A DNA stretch of 64,000 nt from CAZIUL01 sp964542475 (GTDB lineage Bacteria > Planctomycetota > B15-G4 > CAYZWU01), in contig CAZIUL010000002.1 in assembly GCA_964542475.1 (NCBI GenBank), positions 1 to 64,000 of the forward strand, read 5' to 3'. A program made the translations under genes and the position numbers. Within the stretch, counting starts at the first letter, position 1. Each line of letters opens with the position of its first letter. Under the pieces are notes generated by a model, which was not told where the DNA came from, searched no databases, and saw only the letters and a program-made list of their open reading frames with translations. This document shows positions 8,340-18,195 of the stretch, piece by piece.

Positions 8340-10007
8340 TTATTTATCGGAATTGGGCTGCCAGGAGGGGTCAGTGACGATTATCACCTCGCCAAGCTTG
8401 CTGAGCTCCTCCGGATCGAACGCTGGGAACGATTCGTGGGGTACCAGGCTGATCACGGCAACGCGGGTGTTCGGGCGGTATCTCATCAGCTGGTCAACTG
8501 TGCCGAGGTGCTCGTTGCTGTGAAAGGCCCCGTTTATATTAACCACTGTCGTTTCAGGGTTATCTTCCAGGAACGATGCAATGGAAAAGGCCATTGAAGC
8601 ATCCCAGAGGCTTTGCGCGGGATTACCGCCTTTTTTCATCGCCTCCATCATCCTCATCATGACATGCGGCGGCATTGCACCTCCGGATCCCATTTTCTTT
8701 TCCGATGATAAGGATTCGTTATAAGCCGCAAGATCGGGGCATCCCTTTTCGATCCATTCCCGTTTCAAGCGCGGGCCGGGAGAAGACGATCCTTCTTTTT
8801 TGGTTTCGTCGAATGCGGAAAACACCTCTTTCTGTTTTTCCACGTAACGCCCCTGCTTTGGTATGTGATAGGGAATGGGGGGGAGCCACTTTTTATCCTG
8901 ATCCGGGGCCAGGGCAAGGGCCTCAGGTCCCTTTCTTGACACCAGGTTCACCAGCCTTCTTGGAGCGTTCGCCGCTATCACAGGAAGATCGTTTTCTCGA
9001 GCGTACTCAACGCAGGGCTTGTAGTCCGATGCGTATGCTGGCCAGGGCCTGGCTGCATCCAAAAAGTGGCTCTCCGTGTACAGCCCATCCAGGTAACCGC
9101 TGAGCACGGGCTGCACATCCCGCTCAAACATTTCCATGGATAGGGCGACATCGCCCTTCAGGCGGTGGATCGCGGCGAATAGCTCCTTCTCGAGCACATG
9201 CGCCACCGGATCGTCGTGCATTTCTCCAATGAAAACAACTTGCGCGTCAGCAAGGAAAGCTGCCACGGATGCCGGATTTTCTAGAATATCGCCGCTGCTG
9301 GTGAATGCGCTGTAATGATCAGGGCCTGGTTTGCCAGGTACACGGAATGTGATGCTCGCAAATGTTGGTTTTTCAGAGCCTGGGCCGCTCTCCACAGTGA
9401 TCCACCATATACCGGGTTCGTCGATCCTCACAACTCCTGTTCCCATCGAGGTTTTGCCGTTTATTACCGCCTGATCGGTGGTGCTGCCGGTTTTCTCGAT
9501 CCTGCCTACACGTGATGCTGAATACGAAAACGTGGTGTTTGATTGCTTGCCGCCATCTAACACGGAAAAGCGGAAAAGGGCATCTTGTGCGGTCTTGTCG
9601 CTGCTGGGCCTAATGTCAATTGGATGGGTTTTAGGTGCGATCTCCAGGGTGCTCCCGAATCTTTTTTCAGGGAGGGGTGAGGATGAGTTCTTATGCACGA
9701 TGGCCGTGGCTGTTCCCTGGGCGGTCTCTCCGGAGTAGATCCATGTTCCGTCCGATTGCGGGCCTGATGCGAGCGCTTCAAGGCCCATGGAGGACAGGTC
9801 GTTTATCGCACCGTCCGGGCCAATGCACTTGAGCTTGCAAGGAAAGCACGGCATCCCTTTTTCGTACATTACTATGGGGCACCCTGGATTTTCTTCCAGA
9901 CATGTATCGGCCTGCTCATCAACAGCAAACCCTGCACACGAGCTTGTAAAAGCAGCAACGGACAATAGAAACGTACAAAACTTGATACAGATGTTGTTGG
10001 AATCCAT
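8340..10007 (-). CDS. ChaN-like (DUF399) putative haem-binding lipoprotein with extra N-terminal region
   Basis: The C-terminal 320 residues match the ChaN/iron-regulated lipoprotein family: VVFIGEMHDDPVAHVLE, LSMEMFERDVQPVLSGYL, WPAYASDYKPCVEYA, NAPRRLVNLVSRKG and GAFHSNEHLGTVDQL. In characterised members (Campylobacter ChaN) this fold binds haem at the outer membrane. The first ~240 residues are not part of that family: a signal sequence ending near SSC, a Cys-rich patch (GCPIVMYEKGMPCFPCKLKC) and a beta-rich Ig-like stretch. I chose the ATG at 10007 (AAGG upstream) over the TTG two codons earlier. Iron regulation is plausible, but no Fur box was recognised. Confidence 0.8.
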   Translation of the reverse strand: MDSNNICIKFCTFLLSVAAFTSSCAGFAVDEQADTCLEENPGCPIVMYEKGMPCFPCKLKCIGPDGAINDLSSMGLEALASGPQSDGTWIYSGETAQGTATAIVHKNSSSPLPEKRFGSTLEIAPKTHPIDIRPSSDKTAQDALFRFSVLDGGKQSNTTFSYSASRVGRIEKTGSTTDQAVINGKTSMGTGVVRIDEPGIWWITVESGPGSEKPTFASITFRVPGKPGPDHYSAFTSSGDILENPASVAAFLADAQVVFIGEMHDDPVAHVLEKELFAAIHRLKGDVALSMEMFERDVQPVLSGYLDGLYTESHFLDAARPWPAYASDYKPCVEYARENDLPVIAANAPRRLVNLVSRKGPEALALAPDQDKKWLPPIPYHIPKQGRYVEKQKEVFSAFDETKKEGSSSPGPRLKREWIEKGCPDLAAYNESLSSEKKMGSGGAMPPHVMMRMMEAMKKGGNPAQSLWDASMAFSIASFLEDNPETTVVNINGAFHSNEHLGTVDQLMRYRPNTRVAVISLVPHESFPAFDPEELSKLGEVIIVTDPSWQPNSDK

Positions 10008-10120
10008 TTTCAATCAACCTTGTGATAACAGCCATGATTTCTGAAAAAACGTCGTGTTCTCGATAAGCCCTTGAACCTTTTCATTTTCAGTGATACCTGT
10101 CAAGTATTGAGATTGCTGAG

Positions 10121-10166
10121 CGCAGTTTAAGGTGCCGCAGCAGAAGAGGATGAAATATGGGGGCTA
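10121..10166 (+). repeat. Fragment of the dispersed palindromic repeat (copy A)
   Basis: It matches the right arm of the 180-bp element (GCAGTTTAAGGTGCCGCAGC, then AGAAGAGGATGAAATATG and the terminal GGGCTAA). The left arm is missing. It lies between the divergent upstream regions around clpB and the ChaN-like gene. Confidence 0.75.
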
Positions 10167-10262
10167 AGAAGATCTGGAAGAGAAGAGGCAGAGGAAGAGA
10201 AGAGAACCACTGATGGATACGGATATATTTTCAAAGCAATTCTCTTCTCATGATCCCGATTT

Positions 10263-12893
10263 TTATGATGAGCTCACCGATTTGGCTAAATCGCTGCTGC
10301 GAAAGACAAGTTCGCCTGAACCCAATTCGATGTCAACAGTGCATCCATCCGGGATGCTGCCGTCTATTATGCGCCGGCCGATCTCGGTTTCGATGTTCTT
10401 GCGAATGAAACGGCTCACTGGCCGGGCGCCGTAGACCGGGTCGTAAGCAGCTTTGGCTATGTGGTTCAGTGCTTCCATTGTTACATTGACCGTTATCCTG
10501 CGGCTGTGTAGCCGTGTTTTCAGCTCTTCAAGGCGCAGCTTCACGATCTTGCAAACTTCCTCGAGCGTGAGCGGGCTGAACAGCACTGTTTCGTCGATTC
10601 GGTTCAGGAACTCAGGCCTGAACGTTCTCTTTAGCTCATCGAGAACACGTGGCCGGACACCTTCCTCGATCTCCCCATCTTTTGTGATGCCTTCAAGAAG
10701 CAATGAGCTTCCCACATTCGATGTCAAGATCAGGACGGTGTTCTTGAAGTCCACGCATCGTCCCTGGTTGTCTGTAAGGCGTCCGTCGTCCAGAAGCTGG
10801 AGCAGGACGTTGAACACGTCGAAGTGAGCTTTTTCGATCTCGTCGAAAAGTATCACGCTGTACGGTTTGCGCCGCACAGCCTCTGTGAGCTGCCCGCCCT
10901 CGTCGTACCCGACATAACCGGGAGGAGCGCCGATGAGCCTGGAGACAGAATGTTTTTCCATGTATTCGCTCATGTCGATTCTGACCATGTTATCTTCCGA
11001 ATCGAAAAGCGCTTCTGCCAGGGCGCGAGCGAGTTCTGTCTTGCCGACACCGGTCGGGCCAAGGAAGATGAATGAGCCAATCGGCTTTCGAGGATCGTTC
11101 ATGCCTGAACGGGCGCGGATCACAGCGTCTGCAACAGCCTGAACAGCCTCTTCCTGGCCAACAACCCTCTCGTGCAGCGTTTCATCGAGCACGAGTAGCT
11201 TTCTGCGCTCGCCCTCCATGAGGCGCTGAACGGGGATACCTGTCCAACGGGCAACTATTCCGGCAACCTCGTCAGCGGTAACCTCTTCGCGCAAAAGAGC
11301 GCCGTTGTCGAGCCTTGAACGTGCCTCCTCTTCCGCCTTGTCAAGCTGCTCTTCGAGCTTGGGCAGCTCTCCGTAGCGGATCCTGGCCGCCTCTTCCAGG
11401 TCATGTTTTCTTTCGGCTCCTTCCATGTCGTGCCGCGCTCTCTCCATCTTCTCTTTCAGGATGTTCTTCGCGGAAATCAGGGCTTTCTCGCTTTCCCAGC
11501 GCGATTTGAGAAGCTCTCCCTCGGCCTTGATCTCGGCAAGCTCCTTTTCAAGCGTTTCGAGACGCCGGCGCGAAGAACGATCCTTTTCTTTTTTGAGCGC
11601 TTCGCGTTCGATCTCGAGCCGCATTACATTCCTGGATATTTCATCCAGCTCTGCGGGCATGCTGTCCATTTCGGTCCTTATGCCTGCAGCAGCCTCATCG
11701 ATCAGGTCGATCGCCTTGTCCGGCAGGAACCGGTCGCTGATATACCTGCTTGAGAGAACCGCTGCAGAGACAAGCGCGTTGTCCTGGATGCGCACACCGT
11801 GATGGAGCTCGAACCGCTCCCTCAGGCCGCGGAGTATCGAAATGGTGTTCTCCACATCGGGCTGCTCCACGAGCAGCGGCTGGAAACGCCTTTCCAGTGC
11901 CGCATCCTTTTCCAGGTGTTTCCTGTACTCATCCAGTGTAGTTGCGCCGATGCAGTGAAGCTCGCCCCTTGCGAGAAGAGGCTTCAGGATGTTGCCGGCG
12001 TCCATGGAGCCTTCGCCTTTTCCAGCCCCGACTATGTTGTGAAGCTCGTCTATAAAAAGAAGGATCCTGCCGTCGCTTTCCTGTATCTCCTTGAGCACAG
12101 CCTTGAGGCGCTCCTCGAACTCACCCCTGAACTTTGCGCCGGCGATAAGCGCGCCCATGTCGAGCGCGAATATCGAGCGGTCCTTGAGCCCTTCCGGGAC
12201 ATCCCCGCGCACTATCCGCTGCGCGAGCCCTTCAACGATTGCTGTCTTGCCGACTCCGGGTTCACCGGTGAGAACCGGGTTGTTCTTCGTCTTTCTCGAA
12301 AGTATGCGGATGATGCGCCTTATCTCGGCATCCCTGCCGATCACAGGATCAAGCTTTCCTTTCCGGGCAAAGGCCACCAGGTCCCTTCCATATTTTTCGA
12401 GCGCCTCAAACGTGCATTCCGGGTCCTGCGATGTGACGCGCTGGTTAGCCCGCACCCGGGATAAAGCCTTGAGCAAGGTCTCCTTGTCAATCCCCTGCTC
12501 TTTGAAAATCAGTCCGGTTGCTGTTTCCATGAAGCTGGATGTCAGGGCCAGAAGATAGTGCTCCACGCTCACATACTCGTCCTTGAGCTGTTTTGCCTGG
12601 TTGAATGCCTCGTTCAGCAGCTTTTGAAGGTTTGGGCCTGTACCGATCCTGGTGTCGGGCCCGCTGCCAATAACCCTGGGCAGTTTCTGCAGGGCTTCTT
12701 TCAATCCGGTTTCAATGGCTGCCGGATCCTTTTGAAGATGTTCGAGAAGTCTGGGAGTAAGGCCGCCATCCTGTTTCATCAGAGCCAGAAATATGTGCTC
12801 GATCTCCACAGCGTTGTGGTTCATTTCAACAGCCAGGGCTTGTCCGTCGATAAGCGCTTGCTGGGCCTTGAAAGTAAATCTGTTAAGGTCCAT
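10263..12893 (-). CDS. clpB: ClpB disaggregase (Hsp100 chaperone)
   Basis: ClpB is a hexameric AAA+ ATPase that extracts polypeptides from aggregates together with DnaK. Domains in order: N-domain (FTFKAQQALIDGQALAVEM..), AAA1 with Walker A GEPGVGKT near residue 209 and FIDELHN, a coiled-coil middle domain at about 410-530 (which marks ClpB rather than ClpA/ClpC), AAA2 with GPTGVGKT near 609 and FDEIEKAHFDVFN, then the C-terminal D2-small domain. Length 876 is normal. An AAGGAG site lies 8 bases before the ATG. I found no CIRCE element upstream. Confidence 0.98.
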   Translation of the reverse strand: MDLNRFTFKAQQALIDGQALAVEMNHNAVEIEHIFLALMKQDGGLTPRLLEHLQKDPAAIETGLKEALQKLPRVIGSGPDTRIGTGPNLQKLLNEAFNQAKQLKDEYVSVEHYLLALTSSFMETATGLIFKEQGIDKETLLKALSRVRANQRVTSQDPECTFEALEKYGRDLVAFARKGKLDPVIGRDAEIRRIIRILSRKTKNNPVLTGEPGVGKTAIVEGLAQRIVRGDVPEGLKDRSIFALDMGALIAGAKFRGEFEERLKAVLKEIQESDGRILLFIDELHNIVGAGKGEGSMDAGNILKPLLARGELHCIGATTLDEYRKHLEKDAALERRFQPLLVEQPDVENTISILRGLRERFELHHGVRIQDNALVSAAVLSSRYISDRFLPDKAIDLIDEAAAGIRTEMDSMPAELDEISRNVMRLEIEREALKKEKDRSSRRRLETLEKELAEIKAEGELLKSRWESEKALISAKNILKEKMERARHDMEGAERKHDLEEAARIRYGELPKLEEQLDKAEEEARSRLDNGALLREEVTADEVAGIVARWTGIPVQRLMEGERRKLLVLDETLHERVVGQEEAVQAVADAVIRARSGMNDPRKPIGSFIFLGPTGVGKTELARALAEALFDSEDNMVRIDMSEYMEKHSVSRLIGAPPGYVGYDEGGQLTEAVRRKPYSVILFDEIEKAHFDVFNVLLQLLDDGRLTDNQGRCVDFKNTVLILTSNVGSSLLLEGITKDGEIEEGVRPRVLDELKRTFRPEFLNRIDETVLFSPLTLEEVCKIVKLRLEELKTRLHSRRITVNVTMEALNHIAKAAYDPVYGARPVSRFIRKNIETEIGRRIIDGSIPDGCTVDIELGSGELVFRSSDLAKSVSSS

Positions 12894-13092
12894 TTACATT
12901 TCTCCTTTGTAGAAAATTGATACTATCAGCAAAAATGCAAATGATATGCCGCCCTGGGAGATTGAGTTGATATAATGATGTAACTCTTTATATGACAGGT
13001 GGTAAATAGAATATTGGCGCTCTATGCTTGGGTGTTGCAACCAACAGGAGATGTCGTATTGGCAGTTTAACTGCCGGAATGACATGGCCGTT

Positions 13093-14922
13093 TCAAGGGA
13101 AACTGGCAACGATCCTATGGCGGCCTTTTTTTAGTTCGATTGCATTGAAACGACCGTTCGCTCTGAAAGGGACTGTGTGGTGGCCGTTAATAAGTACTTT
13201 TGCTTTAGGGGTGTCGAGTTTAACCGGCAAGCAGAGAAGGAAGAGGCACGGGTATGGACAGGTGACATTAACCACCACTTTTCTCGAGGTCACCATGTGA
13301 ATGTGGTCAATGCTGGCAGTGCCGTCGTTTCCGGGCGGTTCGATAAGGATGCTGGGTTTTTTGTTGATGATGACGGTTTTTTCCAGATCCAGCCCACGTT
13401 GAACGATCTTTTTCAAAGCACTGCGAGGGGGCAGGACCTCATAGCTGTACCTGAAGCCGAACATGGGGAGAACAAGGCGGTCCTCTACGAGTTCGGCCTT
13501 TGTCATTCTGGTGTAAGCAGGCAATGGAGGAGCTCCCGCTACGGCTTCGGCGCCGCTTTGCCCGAGCCTGAGAACAACCGTTCCGGGCTCAAGGGAATCG
13601 AACCGGGGATCGCCATAGAGCAGAAACGGCGGGACGTTCAACATGGTAAGGTTTTTAACCTGTACCTTTTTCCCGAGAAAGAGGTACAGCATCTCGGCAA
13701 AGCCGTTGGTCAGCGCTGGATGAATGGAATCGACATAGAACTCCTTTTCGTTTCCGTATCCACTGCTTTCGAACCCTTTTAGTATTGAGCGGCATTGTTC
13801 TCCCTTGAGCGTGATCCTGTCGATCTCTTCAGGAACCATGACCATGTTCGCGCATCCCAGGCCTGTGAGCAAAAGACAAAGCGGAGCATAGAGTTTTCCG
13901 GTGAGTGTTTTCTTAGTGCTCAATGCAAGAAGAACTGAGCCCAGGAAGAGCGCGACAGGTACGTGGCAGAAGTATGAAAACCTAGATGCGTAGTCCCGGG
14001 CTGCGAACGGGAAAACGGAAAGCACGCACCAGACCAGCAGGACCCGCGCGCGCTTCTCCGGAAAGGCGAAAAAAAGGAAGACAAATGCGATGCCGGCGTA
14101 AAAGAAAGCCTCCGGATCGCTGATTCCCTGCACTTGAAAGGTGCGCCTGAAATATTCACTGGTCCAGTGGAAGGAGTTGGAAATGGTTTCGAGTATCGAG
14201 GATCCGCTGATGCTGAACCGGTTAAGGAAAAGATAGTGAAAGAATACCGTGGCAAGAAACGGAGCTGTGTACAGGACGGTTTTGCAGGCCTTGGTCAGGG
14301 TAAATGGTCGCTTTTCCATGACGATGAAAGCGGTTGCGAAGATGAAAGGAAAGTTGTATGCAGCCTCCTTGAAGGTCAGGGAGAGGGCGAAGAGGGCAAA
14401 ACATAGAATATAGGCCCTGGCGCGGGGGAGTTCGGCGAACCTGAGCGCTGAAAAGACAGCGAAAAGCTCCAGGATCGCGGCAGGGATAACGTTAAACGAT
14501 GCGGAAGGCCACAAAACCGCCTCTGCATAGACCGGGGATGAGGCAAAGATACCGGCTGCGATGAGACCGGTCAGGGGCCTCGATCCGGCGCGTGTGACAA
14601 AAACATAGATGAGAAGAACCGTTGCTATGTGAAGGACGATTCCAACAGCGACGTAAAAAACGGGCTCGAGTCCGGCGATGAGATGGGTTGCCTTGAACAG
14701 GAGGTGCCATCCCGGACGCCAGTACGGTGTCTGGAGCTTCCAAAAATGATCCTCGGGGTAGTGCCCGACAACGATGTCGGCAACGGTCCGGTGCTTTACC
14801 GAATAGACAAGATGAAAGTCGTCGTTGTAGAAAAAGTTCCCATATCCGCTGCTGTACAGAAGTGCTGAAAGAAGGATCAAGGCAAGGAGAAACAAAACAT
14901 GTTGTCTTGTTGATGCTTTCAT
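13093..14922 (-). CDS. Polytopic membrane protein, GT-C glycosyltransferase-like
   Basis: A 609-residue protein with about 10 transmembrane segments in the first 370 residues and a soluble C-terminal domain of about 200 residues. The first loop carries an acidic FYNDDFHLVYS motif right after TM1, the place where PMT/ArnT-type GT-C enzymes have their catalytic Asp, followed by a YWRPGWHLL segment. Such enzymes transfer sugars from polyprenyl-phosphate donors to acceptors in the periplasm. The family call rests on topology and this motif only. The gene ends 199 bp before clpB and is divergent from the phosphate transporter. Confidence 0.6.
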   Translation of the reverse strand: MKASTRQHVLFLLALILLSALLYSSGYGNFFYNDDFHLVYSVKHRTVADIVVGHYPEDHFWKLQTPYWRPGWHLLFKATHLIAGLEPVFYVAVGIVLHIATVLLIYVFVTRAGSRPLTGLIAAGIFASSPVYAEAVLWPSASFNVIPAAILELFAVFSALRFAELPRARAYILCFALFALSLTFKEAAYNFPFIFATAFIVMEKRPFTLTKACKTVLYTAPFLATVFFHYLFLNRFSISGSSILETISNSFHWTSEYFRRTFQVQGISDPEAFFYAGIAFVFLFFAFPEKRARVLLVWCVLSVFPFAARDYASRFSYFCHVPVALFLGSVLLALSTKKTLTGKLYAPLCLLLTGLGCANMVMVPEEIDRITLKGEQCRSILKGFESSGYGNEKEFYVDSIHPALTNGFAEMLYLFLGKKVQVKNLTMLNVPPFLLYGDPRFDSLEPGTVVLRLGQSGAEAVAGAPPLPAYTRMTKAELVEDRLVLPMFGFRYSYEVLPPRSALKKIVQRGLDLEKTVIINKKPSILIEPPGNDGTASIDHIHMVTSRKVVVNVTCPYPCLFLLCLPVKLDTPKAKVLINGHHTVPFRANGRFNAIELKKGRHRIVASFP

Positions 14923-15161
14923 CAGTGGCTGTTCATTTTACTCCATTCCGGTATGGCTTTATGTCGGCTGCACAAGAGGCGATCTTATCCAGGCTTATCA
15001 CAAAAAACAACTTTTCTGAGTCTCGTTCTTGACTTTTCAGTTGCATGGTTTAAAGAACAGTTTGTGTTTATCCTGATGTTTTTCCCTGTGTTTTCCAAAC
15101 GAACCTTCGAACGCGGTATTCCGGTTTTCGGATCCGCGGTTGTTTTATTGCTGCAACCATA

Positions 15162-16307
15162 ATGACCACCAACTCCCCGCTTGTCAGCAGGATAATCATC
15201 TCCCGGGTGATCCTGATCACCAAAGTGACGCTGCTCCTCTATCTGTTTCTGATAAGCATCGAGCTGCTGGGCAAATCGTTCAAGCTTTTTGGCGAAGACG
15301 CCGCACGCGAGCTCCTGGACTCATGCACGGACAACCGGTTCGTGGGGCTTTTCGTTGGAATCCTGACCACGAGCCTCGTGCAATCGTCTTCCACAGTGAC
15401 AGGCATGGTGGTAGGGTTCGTAGGGGGGGGGGCGCTGTCGTTGAGCAACGCGATCCCCATAGTCATCGGCGCGAACATCGGAACCACGATAACCAACAGC
15501 CTGGTTTCCCTGGGACATCTTCACAGGCGGGTCGAGTTCAAAAAAGCCCTTGCAGCAGCCACGGTGCATGATTTTTTCAATATCATCACCGTGCTGATCG
15601 TTTTTCCACTGGAGCTCATTTTTTCACCATTGGAGCGGATCTCCGGGTTTTTGATCGAGTTTGTGCCCAAAACAACATTTTCGACGGGAAAGGGGCCGCT
15701 TCATTCGATTCTAGGCCCGCCTGTCAAAGCGGTAGTGGAGATGATCGAAAGCTTCGAAGGGGGCAACTGGTTCTTCATACTCAGGATGTTGCTTGTGCTT
15801 GTCGCCCTCGCCTTGCTTTTCGGATCGCTTTTTTTCCTGGTCAAGGTGCTGAAAGGCTACATGCTGGCGCGCCTCGAGGCCTTCTTCGGGCGCTACCTGT
15901 TCAAAAACCCGTTCGTCGGGATGTTCCTGGGGATGATGATCACCGGGATCGTCCAGTCCAGCTCGGTTACCACTTCGTTGATGGTTCCAATGGCCGGCGC
16001 GGGCATACTTACAATTTATCAGATCTATCCGTTCACGCTCGGCGCGAACCTTGGCACGACCATCACCGCCTTTATCGCGTCTATGGCAACAACCAGTGTC
16101 GGCGGTCTTCAGATCGCGATCTGCCACTGCCTGTTCAACATAATCGGCATCTCTATCTTTTATCCATTGAAGGAGCTGCCGATTACAATGGCGCGCCGTT
16201 TCGCGGACCTTGCATCGCGAAAAAGAAAGTACGCGTTTATCTTCATAGGTTTTTTGTTTTTTTTAGTACCGTCTTCGATAATATTCATTTCGAAGCTGTT
16301 GTTTTAA
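15162..16307 (+). CDS. nptA: Na+/phosphate symporter (SLC34/NptA family)
   Basis: Two inverted halves each carry the family signature QSSS (LVQSSSTVTG and IVQSSSVTTS) and a GAN(I/L)GTTIT motif, with about eight hydrophobic segments over 381 residues. This is the sodium-coupled phosphate transporter fold of Vibrio NptA and animal NaPi-II. The PhoU-like domain that is often fused at the C-terminus in bacteria is a separate gene 18 bp downstream. The ribosome site is weak. Confidence 0.9.
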   Translation: MTTNSPLVSRIIISRVILITKVTLLLYLFLISIELLGKSFKLFGEDAARELLDSCTDNRFVGLFVGILTTSLVQSSSTVTGMVVGFVGGGALSLSNAIPIVIGANIGTTITNSLVSLGHLHRRVEFKKALAAATVHDFFNIITVLIVFPLELIFSPLERISGFLIEFVPKTTFSTGKGPLHSILGPPVKAVVEMIESFEGGNWFFILRMLLVLVALALLFGSLFFLVKVLKGYMLARLEAFFGRYLFKNPFVGMFLGMMITGIVQSSSVTTSLMVPMAGAGILTIYQIYPFTLGANLGTTITAFIASMATTSVGGLQIAICHCLFNIIGISIFYPLKELPITMARRFADLASRKRKYAFIFIGFLFFLVPSSIIFISKLLF

Positions 16308-16325
16308 CCCTGACTGGAGTGCGCA

Positions 16326-17012
16326 ATGGGAATCATAAACACGCTGATCAACGCATGGCTGAACCGCCATATCATCGAGGGGTTGTATAAAACCTTTGAC
16401 AGCATGCTAGACGATTCTTACTGGATGTTCCAGTACGTACACGAGTACATGCTCGGCAAGGATAAAACAGCCAGCGAGAGGGAAAAGTTCTACCTGACCG
16501 ACCAATCGATCAACAGGCGGGAGCAGGATATTCGCGGAAAGATCCTGAACCACCTTGTCGTAAATCCCAGCGACGCTATCTCGGAATGCCTGGTGTTTAT
16601 GAGCGTTGTAAAGGATGCCGAACGGCTGGGGGATTACTGCAAGAACATTCTGGAAGTGGTCGAGCACAAGAAATACGAAAAAGATCTGAAGCAGTTTCCT
16701 TCGGAAATCGGGACATTTATTAAAAACACCCAGGCAAAAATCTTCACCATGTTTTCCAGGACCAAGGATGTTTTCATCTCCCAGGAGGAGGATGATGCCA
16801 GGGTCGTGCTTTCGCTCTACCTTGAGGTGAAGAGGGACTGCGACAACGCGCTTAATACCATCCTGGACCTGGATGATATCGACCCCTCGACAGCCGTATT
16901 CTGCGCCCTGATCGCCCGGTTTCTGAGGCGTATCGCGAGTCATCTGCAGAACATCAACTCGAGTGTGCTGCTGCCTCTTCACAAGCTGGACTTCAATCCA
17001 CCCGAAGAATGA
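16326..17012 (+). CDS. PhoU-domain protein
   Basis: Two three-helix PhoU-like repeats are visible with the metal-contacting pattern: DAERLGDYCKNI in the first half and RFLRRIASHLQNI in the second. PhoU proteins sense or limit phosphate uptake at the membrane. Placement 18 bp after the Na/phosphate symporter indicates that it controls that transporter rather than a Pst system, none of which is in the window. Confidence 0.85.
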   Translation: MGIINTLINAWLNRHIIEGLYKTFDSMLDDSYWMFQYVHEYMLGKDKTASEREKFYLTDQSINRREQDIRGKILNHLVVNPSDAISECLVFMSVVKDAERLGDYCKNILEVVEHKKYEKDLKQFPSEIGTFIKNTQAKIFTMFSRTKDVFISQEEDDARVVLSLYLEVKRDCDNALNTILDLDDIDPSTAVFCALIARFLRRIASHLQNINSSVLLPLHKLDFNPPEE

Positions 17013-17024
17013 GGGGCCTTTCCC

Positions 17025-18134
17025 ATGGTCAGTCTACTGGGCGAGCCCGCTGAAGTCGGGGGGCGCATCGGCGAGATCCTTGCTCCGCATGTTCAAACCC
17101 GCGTGAATACCTACCTCAATAAACAGAAGGAGAAGAGCGGCAGGGCCAAGGAGGCGGGGAAAAGGTTTCTTGAGCTGCTGGAGAGGGAGGCTCCGCTCTG
17201 GATCGAGGAATACCAGGCCCTGGCTGCGGCATCCGGAGTCGACTTCGATCTGATCGTGGAAATCAACTGCGCGGTTACATTGACCACCCGGGCATCGTGC
17301 ACATCGGTGCTTGTAAGCGGAAGCTCCGCGCCGCAAGGCTATCCCATGCTGTTGAAGGTTCGGGATGAATGGCCGAATCACCAGTGTATGGGCTACCGCC
17401 GGGTGGAAGGGAGTCATGGCATGCTTTTTGGCACGGACGCATGCAACATGGGCGTGGGCCAGGGGTGCAACGAGCACGGCTTGGCTGTGGCAAACAACAG
17501 CGGCGGCCTTGTTCCCGAGCCGGCACCTCTATCAGGTTCAGGCCTTGGCGACTGTCATGTGACCAGGCTGATTCTCGAGAGGGCAAAGGACACGGACGAG
17601 GCGCTTGAAGTTTTCAGGGAGCTTCAGGCGCGGGGAAGCGTGGGGCTTGTGGACGGGGTACGCGGCATGATCTTTCTCATCGCAGACCGCCGCGGCAAGG
17701 GGCTTGTTCTCGAGGCGGACCGTGTTCAAAGCGAAACCCTCGACATCATTGACGGCTACGTGGTCTGGAGCAACCACTGGCTTCTTCCGGGAAGCGCGGC
17801 TTTCACAAAAACCGTCGATCCGGAGAACCCTCTGGTGAAATCAAGCCTGAAGCGGTATGAGCGGGGAATGGAAATTCTTCGCGACAGATCCCCGGTCAAG
17901 AAGGAAGACCTGGAGTTCTTTTCGCGTGATGAAACCGACCCCCCTTATTCGATATGTAATGGGACAGATAACTTTCCGTGGCGTACTGTATCCGCGTTCA
18001 TCTACGAGATGGACCCGGCTGGTACGATTCCTGTGCGTGTCGCCCCAGGGCTTCCGAGCAAGGTGGAGTATAAGGATGTCCCTGCCTGGTCGAACGATAC
18101 CCCACTCGAATACATGCTTCACTGGGAAGGGTGA
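17025..18134 (+). CDS. C45-family acyltransferase/peptidase-like Ntn hydrolase
   Basis: The protein resembles acyl-CoA:6-aminopenicillanic acid acyltransferase (peptidase C45). Cys92 in RASCTSVLVSG is the expected autoprocessing nucleophile, so residues 1-91 would form the cleaved alpha chain. Other family features are MLLKVRDEWPN, GCNEHGLAVANNSGG, GLGDCHVTRLILE and VVWSNHWL. Bacterial members act on N-acyl or peptide bonds, but physiological substrates are mostly unknown. It follows the PhoU gene by 12 bp in an apparent operon, though a link to phosphate uptake is not obvious. Confidence 0.82.
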   Translation: MVSLLGEPAEVGGRIGEILAPHVQTRVNTYLNKQKEKSGRAKEAGKRFLELLEREAPLWIEEYQALAAASGVDFDLIVEINCAVTLTTRASCTSVLVSGSSAPQGYPMLLKVRDEWPNHQCMGYRRVEGSHGMLFGTDACNMGVGQGCNEHGLAVANNSGGLVPEPAPLSGSGLGDCHVTRLILERAKDTDEALEVFRELQARGSVGLVDGVRGMIFLIADRRGKGLVLEADRVQSETLDIIDGYVVWSNHWLLPGSAAFTKTVDPENPLVKSSLKRYERGMEILRDRSPVKKEDLEFFSRDETDPPYSICNGTDNFPWRTVSAFIYEMDPAGTIPVRVAPGLPSKVEYKDVPAWSNDTPLEYMLHWEG

Positions 18135-18195
18135 GAGAATGATCTCCACTAAATAATGACTTAGGAGCGATCGAGCCTTCAGCCTACAGCCTTCT

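Noticed and set aside
11799..12464. A 221-codon frame antisense to clpB
   Set aside because: It is a shadow of the highly conserved clpB reading frame.
12894..13092. CIRCE or heat-shock promoter upstream of clpB
   Set aside because: I found no inverted TTAGCACTC repeat and no clear sigma-32-like pair on the minus strand.
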